NCBI GenBank assembly: GCA_905182995.1
Contig: CAJJDP010000007.1
Span: 806,049 to 870,048 of the forward strand
Length of the DNA stretch: 64,000 bases
Source of the DNA: Paramecium octaurelia
Lineage: Eukaryota; Ciliophora; Oligohymenophorea; Peniculida; Parameciidae
Direction: 5' to 3'
Shown here: piece after piece, positions 24,881 to 35,872 of the stretch
Numbering within the stretch: the first letter of the stretch is position 1
How the letters are laid out: each line of letters begins with the position of its first letter
The notes under the pieces: generated by a model
Told to the model about the DNA's origin: nothing
What the model saw: the letters and a program-made list of their open reading frames with translations, nothing else
The model's database searches: none
Translations under genes and position numbers: made by a program

Positions 24881-25036
24881 TTGTTAAACATGTGATAATT
24901 TATTATCAATTTTATTATAATTATATTCTAAAGAATAAAGAGAGAAGACCTTTAGTTGTAAATTAATGTATTTTAGAGTGTATTAATTGTGTCAATAATT
25001 ATATGCAAATAAAATTTTATTTGATCTAAAAACAAT

Positions 25037-25556
25037 ATGAATAATTGTGAAAAGGTATTATAAGTATCTCTATATATAGCTCTCATTTTTTAAAGTAATT
25101 CCCTTTACTTGTTAAACAGGTTTAAGGCTCTATTCTAAACAAAGATTGGGTCATCTTGATTGGGGATTCTTATATACGCAAATTCTCTTTGTTGTTGGAT
25201 TTACAATTGAGACATTATTGTAAACAAATGTTTTAAAACGTACACGAATTATTAAATAAATTAGCATAAAGTCTTGATTTTTAAGGTGTTTTAGGAGCAT
25301 TATCAATTTTGGGTACTAAATTTCTATCTAATTAACTATTTTATAATGGAGATGTTGATCTTCTCAACCTGCTATTATTGACATTTTCATCTTTGGAAAT
25401 AGGCGAAACGTGCTTTTTGGTTTTAATGCATTAAATGATGTTCTGATTGTTTATATATTTGAGTGATAATAGCTGGTCTTCTAAATCGTGCTTGACTTCA
25501 AAGTGTTTTTTGGTGCGTATTTAAGACTTTTATTTCGGAGTTGTAGTTCTGAGTGA
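25037..25556 (+). CDS. Small membrane protein, splice structure unresolved
   Basis: ATG at 25037, then a 25-bp intron (GTATTATAAGTATC...TATAG). The next exon reads LSFFKVIPFTCQTGLRLYS and has a hydrophobic span WGFLYTQILFVVGFTIETLL. A second 25-bp intron (GTACACGAATTA...TTAG) is plausible. The 3' part reads well as FGFNALNDVLI joined by a 24-bp intron to LVFQIVLDFKVFFGAYLRLL, ending TGA at 25554, but the frame change near 25350 is not explained. An alternative stop is at 25444. Probably a polytopic membrane protein; family unknown. Confidence 0.45.
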
Positions 25557-25627
25557 TCCACTAAATATCATTATCAGTTAATAAATTAATAAAATGCTTA
25601 GTGGAATATATTAAAAATTCAAAATTT

Positions 25628-28600
25628 ATGTAATATAGGCCAAACAAGCCTCCACAATCAGTTAAGAACCAAATGGGATCATTCTTTCCAAAATAACCTT
25701 TTTCTCCTACAAAGTCACATGGCGAACACTTTGTGTCAGAAAATCCAACACCTCATTATAAAAAGTCGTCGTAACCTTATCCATCCAGATAAACATCTTT
25801 TAATATTTCAAGTGGGGAAAGCTTGGAATAACATCATAAAAAGAGGCAGAACTCGAATTTTAGTCAAGAAAAGAAGGCTCAAAATCTACTGTTTAATATT
25901 TTGTTCAATAACACAAAGCCTAATGATAGTTTTTGCAAAGTCACGTAGATGTTTATTATCATGATAGGAAGAAGTAGACGAGACAAAAGCCAATCAATAA
26001 CTCAATACAGAAGTGGTACCTTCCCAATCAGCAGAAACTCTCTTTAACAGGACAGAAGAAACAATCAAACATAAATAACAGTATGGATGGATAGCAAACA
26101 ATGGATTTGAGTTTTGAGAACAATGTCATTAAAGGTTATTAGGATCATAGCGGATTTTAGAGTGATACCACCAAGCCTTTGGATGATTATAATCCAAGAG
26201 CCATTAAATTCTTAGAGAAGGGGAAATAATTATTAAGAGAAAAGCAAATTGAAGAGGCTATCGAGTATCAAATTAAATAAATTTAGACAATTAAAAAAAT
26301 GTATAGAAACCGATTTCAGAATATTGGAAGGACATTACTTTTTGGGAATTGGTTATCTCGGAAAACAACTCTATTAAAAAGCAATTGCAGAGTTTTAATA
26401 TGTAGTTTAATAGGATGCCACACATAGAAAGAATATCTATTTGCTATTAGCAATATCTCATAAAAAGATTAATGAATTGGATTCAGCAATCACCATTCTA
26501 AATAAAGTCATTTAGTTATTCTCGAGATATTATGATGCCTACATTTACAGAGGTAAACTCTTCACAAAACTCAATTAAATTGACAAGGCTGAATCAGATT
26601 TTAATATGGCAATTTAACTAAGTCCTCAAAAAGGATTAGGATATTTGGGTAAGGCTGATTGTTTGAGGATCCAAAATTAATATAAGGAAGCCATATCCTA
26701 TTATTAAAAAGCCATTAATTGTGAGTAAGCAGTTGGCAATGCTGCATTACTAAAGAAAGCCATAACACTTTATGAGAGTTAATAATTCGATGAATGTGCT
26801 AAAGATTTGAGTAAACTTATAGAAACTGATCCCATCAACTCTGAAGCTTATTATTTTAAAGGATTATGTAAATTAAAAACAAGTACTTAAAATACACATT
26901 CTAGAGAATCCTACTGAAGCCCTATTATGTTTCGAGTAAGCTATCAAGCATAACAACTCTAAAAAAGCTGTCACTAAATCACTGTATGAAATAGCCAAGA
27001 TGAAAATTGAATAAAGAGATTTTTATGCAGCATTCCACACTTTGAATAGATCAGCCTTGTTAGATACCGAAAAAAGCTACTTGGAGAAATTTCGACTATT
27101 CACTGAAGTAATAATACATGAATTGATCATAGGCTGTCATTCATTTAATGAAACGAAAGTTCTTAGAGAGTTTAAACAACTTCCAGGAAATTTAGAATCA
27201 TCATTAATTAAATGATTTTCTGAAACCTTTGTTTTATGCTTATAGAGCTTATGGCCATTTTTGTCTGTCCAAACATCAAAAGGCTTTGGAGGATTATAAA
27301 TATTTATTAGAAATTCAACCAGCAGAATCTAGTATTCATTATAATAAGTTCTTGTGTGAAGGAGTCTTAAAGATTTAAGCTGGGTAATTTAATGCCGGCA
27401 TGGAATTCTTTTAAAGGGCGTAAAAGATATTCTAAAAAAAAATGGAACCTACTTTCTATTAAGGAGTAACACTAATTAATTAAGCATTCAAAAAAAAAAG
27501 TGATTAATACAAAGATATTATAAAGGGATTGGAATTGCTAGATAAGGCTCAAAGTTTGAATGACTAAAATGCCAATTTATATTATGTTAGATCCATTGTA
27601 AAATGCTTTTTGGGACAAGTCAACGAGGCCTTAGTGGACATTGAAAGTGCTATACAAAAATCAGAAGACAATGTGGCTAAGTACTTTTATTTTAGGGGAA
27701 TGGTGTACGGAATTCTAAAAGAATATTAACATTCTCTAAATGATTTTAGTATCTGTTTAACATTGGACGAAAATTATGCTGATGCATATTTAAATAGAGC
27801 GAAATGTCATTTTTTAAGTGGAGATTCGAACTCTGCCTTCTAGGATTTACAATAATGTATTCATATATTATAGGATGATCCAAGAATGCATATGTGGGCT
27901 GGCAATTTCTTATTTGCAAATGCTGCTATTGAAGATGCAATTAAAGCCTACTCTAATAATAAAGATTTCAAAAATAATCCCAAATTATTACAATTGAGAT
28001 CAGAATGCTATTTGATTTTAAGTGACTTAAGTCTTTGCTAGGAGGATGTCACTCGACTCTTCAAATTGACTAAGAATTAAGCTGCTGAATTTGATAAAGA
28101 TATTTTATCAGCTTTAAGACTGGTCTTTAAGGATGATCAACAAATTTATTTCAATGAGGAAAGTGAAAGTGAACAAATGGAATTTAAAACTAATTTAAGT
28201 AAAGCCGTGAATAATTTAACATAATTAACCAGAGGAAAGGGGAGGTTATTTTAGTAATTCCATGTTTATATTTTTCGAGGAGCCTTTTACTTTCATTTGG
28301 AGAAATATGAAGAAGCATTAAAGGATTTCTAAATGGCCAAAAGTCAAAAGGAACTTTAAATAAATGAAAAACGACTCAAACAAAGAGGAAGCTAAACAGA
28401 TTTATTTAATGATGAGGAATAGTTTGAACTAACTGAAGACGAGGAAGATGCTGATTTGTTGGAGATCTTAGAGATTAAATTTAATGAACTAATTTGCTTA
28501 GTTATTTTGAAATAATTTAAAAAAGCTAAAGAGATATGTAAACAATTAATCGAGAACATAAATGAAGCTAAATAGGAAGGATTATAAATTCTATTGATGC

Positions 28601-29093
28601 ACATAGAATAAATCTTAATGAAGGATTAACACCCAATTGATTATCAGAGAGTGATCTGTCTGTACGATGAGCCTAAAGAAAATATTATTTGTTTCTAAGT
28701 GCCCATTGTATTTATAGACGGATTAAAAATTAGATTATCATTTAGCTTGCCAAAGTTATCTCCTCCATCATTATCAATCATATTTGATAAATAGTTAATT
28801 AAAAATATTGGGGTAATCCATTATTCTCTATTTTTTAGCCTTTGTCTGTTGAAAATAAGCCCGAAGCTCCATGGATCAGAAGGGAACAGCAAGACGATAT
28901 GATTATATTCACTGATAATGTCTAATTAATAGATGATATAAGATTGGAAACAGAAATAGAGGACGACCATCAGCAATAAACATAGGCACAAGTGTAAGCA
29001 GTGGAAATTACTCAAATAAAAAATAATTTAATGTTGGATAAGGATATTGAAGAAAAATTGTAACGATTTTTTTAGAATAAACAACAAAAATGA
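25628..29093 (+). CDS. Large tetratricopeptide-repeat (TPR) protein
   Basis: About 1115 residues after five introns of 23, 22, 22, 25 and 26 bp; with these removed the length is a whole number of codons. The N-terminal about 190 residues are Ser/Gln/Lys-rich. From KFLEKGKQLLREKQIEEAIE onward, TPR helices follow one another (YFLGIGYLGKQLYQKAIAE, YDAYIYRGKLFTKLNQIDKA, YADAYLNRAKCHFLSGDSNS), about 15 repeats in two blocks. Acidic (LTEDEEDADLLEILE) and Gln-rich segments follow. TPR arrays are protein scaffolds and ciliate genomes hold very many; the partner is unknown. The stop is 28 bp from the convergent gene at 29122. Confidence 0.9.
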
Positions 29094-29121
29094 TGTTATA
29101 CATAATTAAATATTCTTATCA

Positions 29122-29675
29122 TCACTATCTTTATAATTAAATTAATCTCTTTTAGTAATATTCTACTTCTTATTATAGAGCCAGACATTCTTAGTCTCTC
29201 CCATTTAAAATTGCTTTTAATTTTGAGTTTTCAAGTAAAATTTATTGTAATTTTCCATCTTAAATTTCACAGTGCTATTTATATTGTTACAATTCATTTT
29301 TGAGTAATTACTTCTTTTCCTTGTAAGATTTCTTCTCCTTCTATAATCCGTTGAAATTCAGATCCTTTTATGGTAACATTGAATTCAAGATCTTCTTTTC
29401 TTATTACCATTACTCTTTTTCCAAATGATATTAGGTTTTTAGTTAAGTTAACTCTTGCTCTTAGTGCAATTATTTATCTAAGATTCCTTTCATCTAATTC
29501 CTTAGATCATTTAGAGACTCTACGATCAAAATATTATGATACCTTTGTATGCTTTTTTTTTGTTTTTATATTTATTAATGAGTATGACATGCTAAGGTAA
29601 CAGTTATTATTATTATGATGTTGACTGATATTAGGTTTATTGGAATTGAGGATTGTGAATCTAACAATATTGCAT
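29122..29675 (-). CDS. Coiled-coil protein, 176 residues
   Basis: ATG 29675 to TGA 29122 with a 23-bp intron (GTATCATAATATTTTGATCGTAG) that contains an in-frame TGA. After a Gln-rich start (IHNPQFQQTQYQSTSQQQQ) the protein is a coiled coil (LKTQYHLEKEQWQQEKKIL, LQQEVEYYQKRLIQLQRQ). No family recognised. Confidence 0.7.
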
Positions 29676-29749
29676 ATTAAAATATTAAATAATTATTCGT
29701 TAAATTTTTGGAAAAAACAAGCAATATGAATGTTATTTATAAATAAGTA

Positions 29750-31079
29750 TCATTTTTTAAATTAACAACTATCTAAACTTAAATTTAGTTTGTTATTTAT
29801 TCTTTGTTTTGGTGTATTGGAAAATATTGATTATTTCATCTATTTAGTTGTCTCCTGTTCTTATAAAAAGGAATCCAACTAATTCGTCTTCTTTTGATGA
29901 GTTTATTACTTAGATGAAGTAATTTATTAGGTTGCATAGTAGGTAGCATTGCTATTCTCTTCAATCTTATTGATACTCTTTTGTAATGCATAGTATTTAA
30001 TCAATAATCTATCATACATGGTTCTGCACTCTTATAATTATTGTTCTTTGTTTTCTCGTTTTTCAATTTCTAACCCTAGCTCATTTAATGATTTCCTAAA
30101 CAGTTCTTGTTAAGTCTGATTAGTCAATTAATCAACCAATTTAGTCATCTTAATGTATAAGGGATGATTCATGATAGATTTGATGTTGAGACAATCGTTG
30201 CTTTTGAGATTACTAATAGATTCAGGAATTTAGATCTACTGCTTTAAGTTTTAATTTTCATACTCCAACTCCATAATTTTGTTTTGGTATTCTTTCATTT
30301 GCTATTGCTATTGTTGATTCTATTGATAATGTAAAATATAATACAATCTGACTATTGATTCTATTTTATTCTTGTGAGATTTGATCTTGATTGATCATTT
30401 ACTTCAACTATTCAGTCTCATTTCTAAAGTATTCGCATTATTAGCATTCCTGTTTGTGTTGTTAAGAAGCATATTGATGGTGTTGTAATTTTTATTAGGC
30501 TTCTCTCAATTCCTAATAAAGTACCTGCATTTTCTAATGAATAGACTGTTTGTACTCTTAATCACTTTGTTTGACAATCGTTAATTCTAGTTGATATTGA
30601 ACTAGTTTCTCTTTCAGTTATTAGCACTCCTCTTGTTTGAGACTTAATTATTATTCTATGGTTCTAGCACTTACTTTTTGAGTTGTTTATTGCTTTAATT
30701 GCATTGACACTCTTTGCCATTTTGATTGGAATTGCATGCTCTATTCTGAGAGCAATTTTACTTTTTATTCTAGTTTTTAATTTTCCGAAATTTGATGATC
30801 CAATTTTCTTTGTAATGTGATGAAATTATAATTTGCATTATTCAGCTATTCTTCATTTTTTTTGGTTGACTGTAATTTTGAAACTAATTCATTGTTCAGT
30901 TTTTCTGCTTGTTGCATTTTAAGAAAGGCTGTAACTAATTCTTCATCCTTTTCTAAAATCTTGTCGCTATATTCATTGGTCAGCTGCTATATTTGTTACT
31001 AAAGATAATCAATTTGTTCATGCAATTTTATTTTCTCTATCTCCATAATTTCGATTGCGTAATTAAAGTCTTTGTGCAT
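29750..31079 (-). CDS. Coiled-coil protein, 434 residues
   Basis: One 25-bp intron (GTATTATATTTTACATTATCAATAG) is removed. Nearly the whole protein is a Gln/Glu/Lys coiled coil from the first residues (YAIEIMEIEKIKLHEQIDYL) to about residue 380, followed by a short polar tail (SIFSNTPKQRINNKLNLSL). It lies in tandem behind the 176-residue coiled-coil gene on the same strand. Candidate centrosomal, ciliary or golgin-like tether; not resolvable by eye. Confidence 0.75.
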
Positions 31080-31143
31080 TCCCGATTATTTTTTGTCTGT
31101 TATATATAATTTATATATATATATATCTGTTATTATTTAATAT

Positions 31144-31599
31144 ATGCAAATTAAACACCCTGTTTAAGTTTTAAAAAAGAAAGTAGACGATAGGATTGAA
31201 TATAAAATCTAATGGAATACAGGTTCAATTACTTATGAACCTATGATTGAACTCACGCCAGAAATGCTATCACTAGTAAATCGATGGGAATTGCAAGAAC
31301 ATTAAAAAAAGGATTCGAAGTCTTCTGAAAAGATTTAGTCAAAAACAATCAAAATGGTTGAAGAACAACTAAATTCACTAACGGAACTTGAAAAACCCAA
31401 GCCGTCTCCTCATAAGGAGAGAAGTTCAGAAAAGGGTTATGTGAAATCCTTAAGAAAAAATGAAGGTAGAATTGAATTCTGGATATATATACACGAAGAA
31501 GGTGTGGAGAGGTGGGTTTCTTTGGAGGAAGTCAAAAGCAGAATACCAATTGCTCTATGTGACTACCTATTATAAAAGATAAAGTTCGGAGGAAAATGA
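31144..31599 (+). CDS. HP1-like protein with chromo- and chromoshadow-like segments
   Basis: 151 residues in one exon. The N-terminal segment VLKKKVDDRIEYKIQWNTGS then YEPMIEL resembles a chromodomain strand-strand-helix, with Trp kept where the ligand cage usually lies but other aromatics missing. The C-terminal segment GYVKSLRKNEGRIEFWIYIH then ERWVSLEEVKSRIPIALCDY and LLQKIKF resembles a chromoshadow domain, including the helix that dimerises. The linker is Lys/Ser/Glu-rich as in HP1. The N-terminal match is weaker. If correct, a small heterochromatin protein. Confidence 0.55.
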
Positions 31600-32008
31600 A
31601 GATATAATATTTAAAATTCATCTTAATAATTATCTCTTTTTAAGATAATATCATTGTGTAATGTTATTGAATTCAATTCTGAAGTTTCCAAATGAATGAA
31701 TCTAAATGAGATAAGAGATTTCTATGAGTATTAAGATTTCTGAAAATTTATTAGATTATTTATTTACATTAACAAGGGGGAAACATGTCACTCTTCTTAA
31801 TTTAGATCTGGTTTTGATAGTTTAGAATGGAGAAGACCTTGTGTTTAGTGAAATTGACTAAGAATCGGAGATGGGATCAATTGATATACGGTGTTTGTGT
31901 ATGATAAAGGGAATGAGGAGGAGGGAATGAGTTTCTGGAATGGAATATTTGCATGGAATCGAGCAGCCATTAAAATTTTAAATTAAATTAAATCTTTTAT
32001 ACAAATAA
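31600..32008. other. Intergenic with one doubtful short frame
   Basis: A ciliate-code frame at 31724-31930 on the plus strand (69 codons, beginning MSIKISENLLDYLFTLTRG) has sensible composition, but neither a family nor a convincing splice to the downstream open stretch (NEEEGMSFWNGIFAWNRAA) was found. It could be a small gene with one missed intron or a chance frame. Confidence 0.35.
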
Positions 32009-32530
32009 ATGTCTTTGGTGTTGGAAAAGGCTGATTCATTCAGACACATTATTCGTATATTGAACACAAACGTTGATGGAAAATAAAGACTTGCTTATGG
32101 TATTAGAAGTATCAAGGGTATCGGCAGAAGATTTGCTATCTAAATTTGCAAGGTATTTGATGTGATTTGATTCAACGTATAGGTTCTCCGACTTGATCTC
32201 ACAAAGAGAGCTGGTGAATTGACTGATGATGAAGCTCACAAAATCACAGAAGTCATCAAATCCCCAGAGGCTTACAACATTCCAAGATGGTTTTTGAATA
32301 GACAAAGAGATTTCAAGGATGGCAAGAACTATTAAGTCACAACAAACGAATTGGAAACCAAATTAAGAGAGGATTTAGAAAGAATGAAGAAAATCAAGTA
32401 TTTGAATTAAATTAAGTTAAGGTGTAATCGTGGTTTGAGACATCATTGGGGATTGAGAGTCAGAGGACAACACACCAAAACCACTGGTAGAGGAGGATAA
32501 ACACTCGGAGTCGAAAGAAAGAAGAAGTGA
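32009..32530 (+). CDS. RPS18: 40S ribosomal protein S18
   Basis: 155 residues, S13/S18 family protein of the small-subunit head. Diagnostic stretches: [65 protein letters not shown] and [16 protein letters not shown]. Introns: 30 bp (GTATTTGATGTG...CGTATAG, with an in-frame TGA) and probably 24 bp (GTATTTGAATT...GTTAAG). The second is a multiple of three without a stop; removing it gives [13 protein letters not shown], which fits the family better. Confidence 0.97.
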
Positions 32531-32569
32531 TTAATAATTTATTAAAAAGTACATTAAAAATAATAATAA

Positions 32570-35500
32570 ATGGACAAATAACCATTATTACACAACTTTA
32601 CAATCACTCCTAATGACTTATTCTAAATCATAGGTTCTTAAAACACTTCATATACAGCAACTTCTCTATCGCAAATGTTGGACACCGATCTGCAGGTATT
32701 GAATGCATTATTCTTATTACAAGATGGGACTCGACTCCTCAAATCTTTTCGATCTAAACAAACGAAAGAAGCAGTAAAGATCTTGAATTATAATAGGTTT
32801 GGCACACATAAAATATATGATTCACAAACTATTCGATATCAAGTTTAAATATTGTCTAAATTTAATAGTTAGTCATTCAAATCATCAAGAATAAGTGGCA
32901 TTAAATCTTCTTTGCTCTCACTCTAACTAAATTAGCATTATCTATGATGTTTACTGCCTCCAAAAATGTACCTAAACAAAATATTATAGGAAAGAATGGA
33001 ATCAATATTTATTCTGGTATTCTCCTTATTGCAATTGCTAATACGAATATTTAAAACTGATAATCAGGAACTGCTCAATAATTTACGCCAATTTCAAAAC
33101 AAAAAAGTTAAATTAAAGAGAAAAGATAGACTCATTACTATATCATCTGACTAAATTGTAGTCGGAGACATCCTCATCTTTGGGGAAGATTAGCTGATTG
33201 AAGTAGATGGCATTCTTATTCCCAATTAATCAAACCAAACCTTACTCTTTGATACCAATACTAACAGACTACCATTTATACGTTCAGGCTCTAAAGTGTT
33301 ATAAGGCAATGGATAATTACTAGTGTTGGCAGTGGGAATCAATACTTATCATATGAAAAAATGTGATTTGAATTTGTAACACGAATACACAACGCCTCTT
33401 TAAGAAAGATTAAATTATTTGCAATAATAACTAATTAAGCTCTTCTTTGTACTAGCAATCATTCCTTTGGTAATTCAATTTATTAATTATTGTTATCATA
33501 TATCGATTTATGAATACTCTTTTGATTTAGTGGAATCCATTCATTCAATTATTAAGTAAAGTTAGATTTCCATCTTGCTATTGTTAATGGTGATGAATGA
33601 TAATCTATAGAAATTTGTATCCACTTATCTTCAATATAATTAAAAGAGAATGAAAAGAGATCGCATCAAATTTCAAAGACCGAGTTCCTGTGAAATATTG
33701 GGCAGAATCAATAATATTTGCACAAGTAAAAGTTAGATATTAACAAATGGCAACACAAGATTGGTACAAATATTTGCTGAGGAATAACTGCTAATGAAAT
33801 TCGATATCAAAAAATTAAGATATTCTACCATTCAACTAATTCAGGAGAATATTTGCTTGAATTCAACTGCCAATCCAAAAATTAGCTATAGATCTAATGA
33901 TATTACTGTTTTTGAAAAATTTGGAAATGAAATCGATTGTGCTCTACTTGAATATTGTCATGAATTAGGATAAGATTATACTACTATAAGGAAAAGTTAT
34001 TAAAATTAAATTGTATAATATTTTAAATTTAATTCTGATAGAAAAATGATGAGTGTGCTCATTTAATTATAAAATAAATATATATTATACACTAAGGGAG
34101 CTCCAGATATTATTTTAGAAAATTGCACAGACTTTATAAACTGCAAGGGAGAAGTTCAAAAGTATTTTATAAATCATATCTTAAAGATTAACTGAGTAAA
34201 ATAAACAATAAATCTAAAATTAAATCAAGAAATTTGGTGAAGAAAGTTACAGACCCTTGTGTTTAGCCTATAAAACCATAGAAAATAATCTAAATCCTAA
34301 ATCACTAAATGAAAAATAATTGGAGAAACAATTGATCTTCGTAGCATTAATAGCCTTAGAGGATGAAATAAGATAGGGAGTGTAAAGGTCAATCTAATAA
34401 TGCAAAGAAGCAGGAGTTATAGTGAGAATGATAACGAATGAGAGTCTAGAATGTTCAATATCATTAAGTAAGAAATGTGGAATATTACCAATGAACTATT
34501 AGCATCAGAAGGACTCCAAGAAGGTTATGACTGGAAGGATTTTCAATGATTTAGTAAAAGGAATCACTTACAAGAAATAAGATGGTTAAATTATACCAAA
34601 AATCGGTGATATGGATGCCTTCGCTTAGATTGCTGCTGAGTTGCGGGTTCTCGTAAGAGCAAGTCTAGATGAGAAATTGGCCATCATCCAAGGATTAAAG
34701 GAATTGAATTACGTTGTTGGAGTCTTCAGTCACAGTGATGAGCCTGCGTTTTATCGACTTGCTGATGTTGGTTTCTGTTAGAATTCCAAAATAATACAAC
34801 AGTATAATTATATGGTTAGTGTCTCCATTTTAGATGATAACTTCTCTTCTGTTATTTATTCAATAGATTGGGGAAGGAACATTTTTGATGCAGTTAGAAA
34901 ATTCATTTAATTTAAAATAGCTCTTCTCTTATCGTTATCCATCCTACAAGCCTTTAGCATTTTCCATTATTTTAATTAAACCTAATTGTTATGGATCACA
35001 TTCATTGTTGACTTTACTGCTTTCTTCATGTATGCCACAGAAATACGTAAATTTACATGTTAATTCAATATAGCTAGTAGAAGACTATACGAAAGATAAC
35101 AGAATGAGAGATACCATTTGATTACATCCAATATGTGGAGAAACATCATTTCATAAATAATCTATCAATTACTGGTTTTATTTATCATTTAGCTCTCAAC
35201 TTAAAAGTACATTGCAATGAAAAACGGTTTGAATTGCTATCACTTTGACTTAAAATCACACACCCTACTATTTAATACTTTTGTATATCTTTAGATCTTT
35301 AATTTATTGATTTCTCATAAAATTCGCAAAACTGATATCTGCATTTCAAATAACAAAAGAGAAAGAACAAAGTTAATCATATAACTTGTGTTGATATTTG
35401 CGATGCAATACTTTGTGGTGTAAGAATATAGTTATTGTTATATTTAGAGAACACTGTAATTTTATTTTTAGCTTATCTAAACTTACTTTGAAAGAATATT

Positions 35501-35776
35501 TTGGATCTCTTTTGATATCCTCTTTTGGTTGTGTTGTCACGTATTAATTAAATCATCTAATTTAGATACCTATTTAAATTCATTAACGATAAATATTTTA
35601 ATTGGATCACACTATTTAGAAGTTAAGATTAGCGAAATCATTATTCATCTTTTGACGAAGTAATAATATAATATCATTTTTAGTTCTTGTAATTTAAATC
35701 AATTCTTCGTTAAATTAAGAGTTATCCAACTGAAAAAGAGGAGAATAGTGAAATTGAACTTACAGATAAATAATGA
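32570..35776 (+). CDS. P-type (PMCA-like) ATPase homologue with all catalytic motifs altered
   Basis: Aligns along its whole length with plasma-membrane calcium pumps, but the motifs are changed. The phosphorylation site CSDKTGTLT is CTSKSQILT, so the catalytic Asp is Ser. TGES in the A-domain is lost (LLFDTNTNR). PEGLP in M4 is MNDNL. The VTGDN motif is ITNES and TGDGTND is FSHSDEP. The nucleotide domain is better kept (GNEIDCALLE, FNSDRKMMSV, TKGAPDIILENC), as are DDNFSSVIYSIDWGRNIFDA and LWITFIVDFTAFF. Introns of 26, 22 and 25 bp restore one frame over 3 kb, so it is not a simple decayed copy. The last about 120 bp are uncertain: a 25-bp intron at GTATTAATTAAATC would end it at 35655. Confidence 0.88.
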
Positions 35777-35872
35777 TAAAATTTTTATTATCTAAATAAT
35801 TCATAATTAATACAATCTATATTTCATCATAATGATAATTTCATAGCCTTTTTATAAAAGATATTATATATT

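Noticed and set aside
25719..25964. Plus-strand frame with IHPDKH, resembling a DnaJ HPD motif
   Set aside because: The three residues are chance; no J-domain helices surround them and the TPR gene runs through in another frame.
31600..32008. Minus-strand 60-codon frame (MAARFHANIPFQKLIPSSS)
   Set aside because: Short, no family, and overlapped by a better plus-strand frame; with TGA as the only stop such frames are expected by chance.
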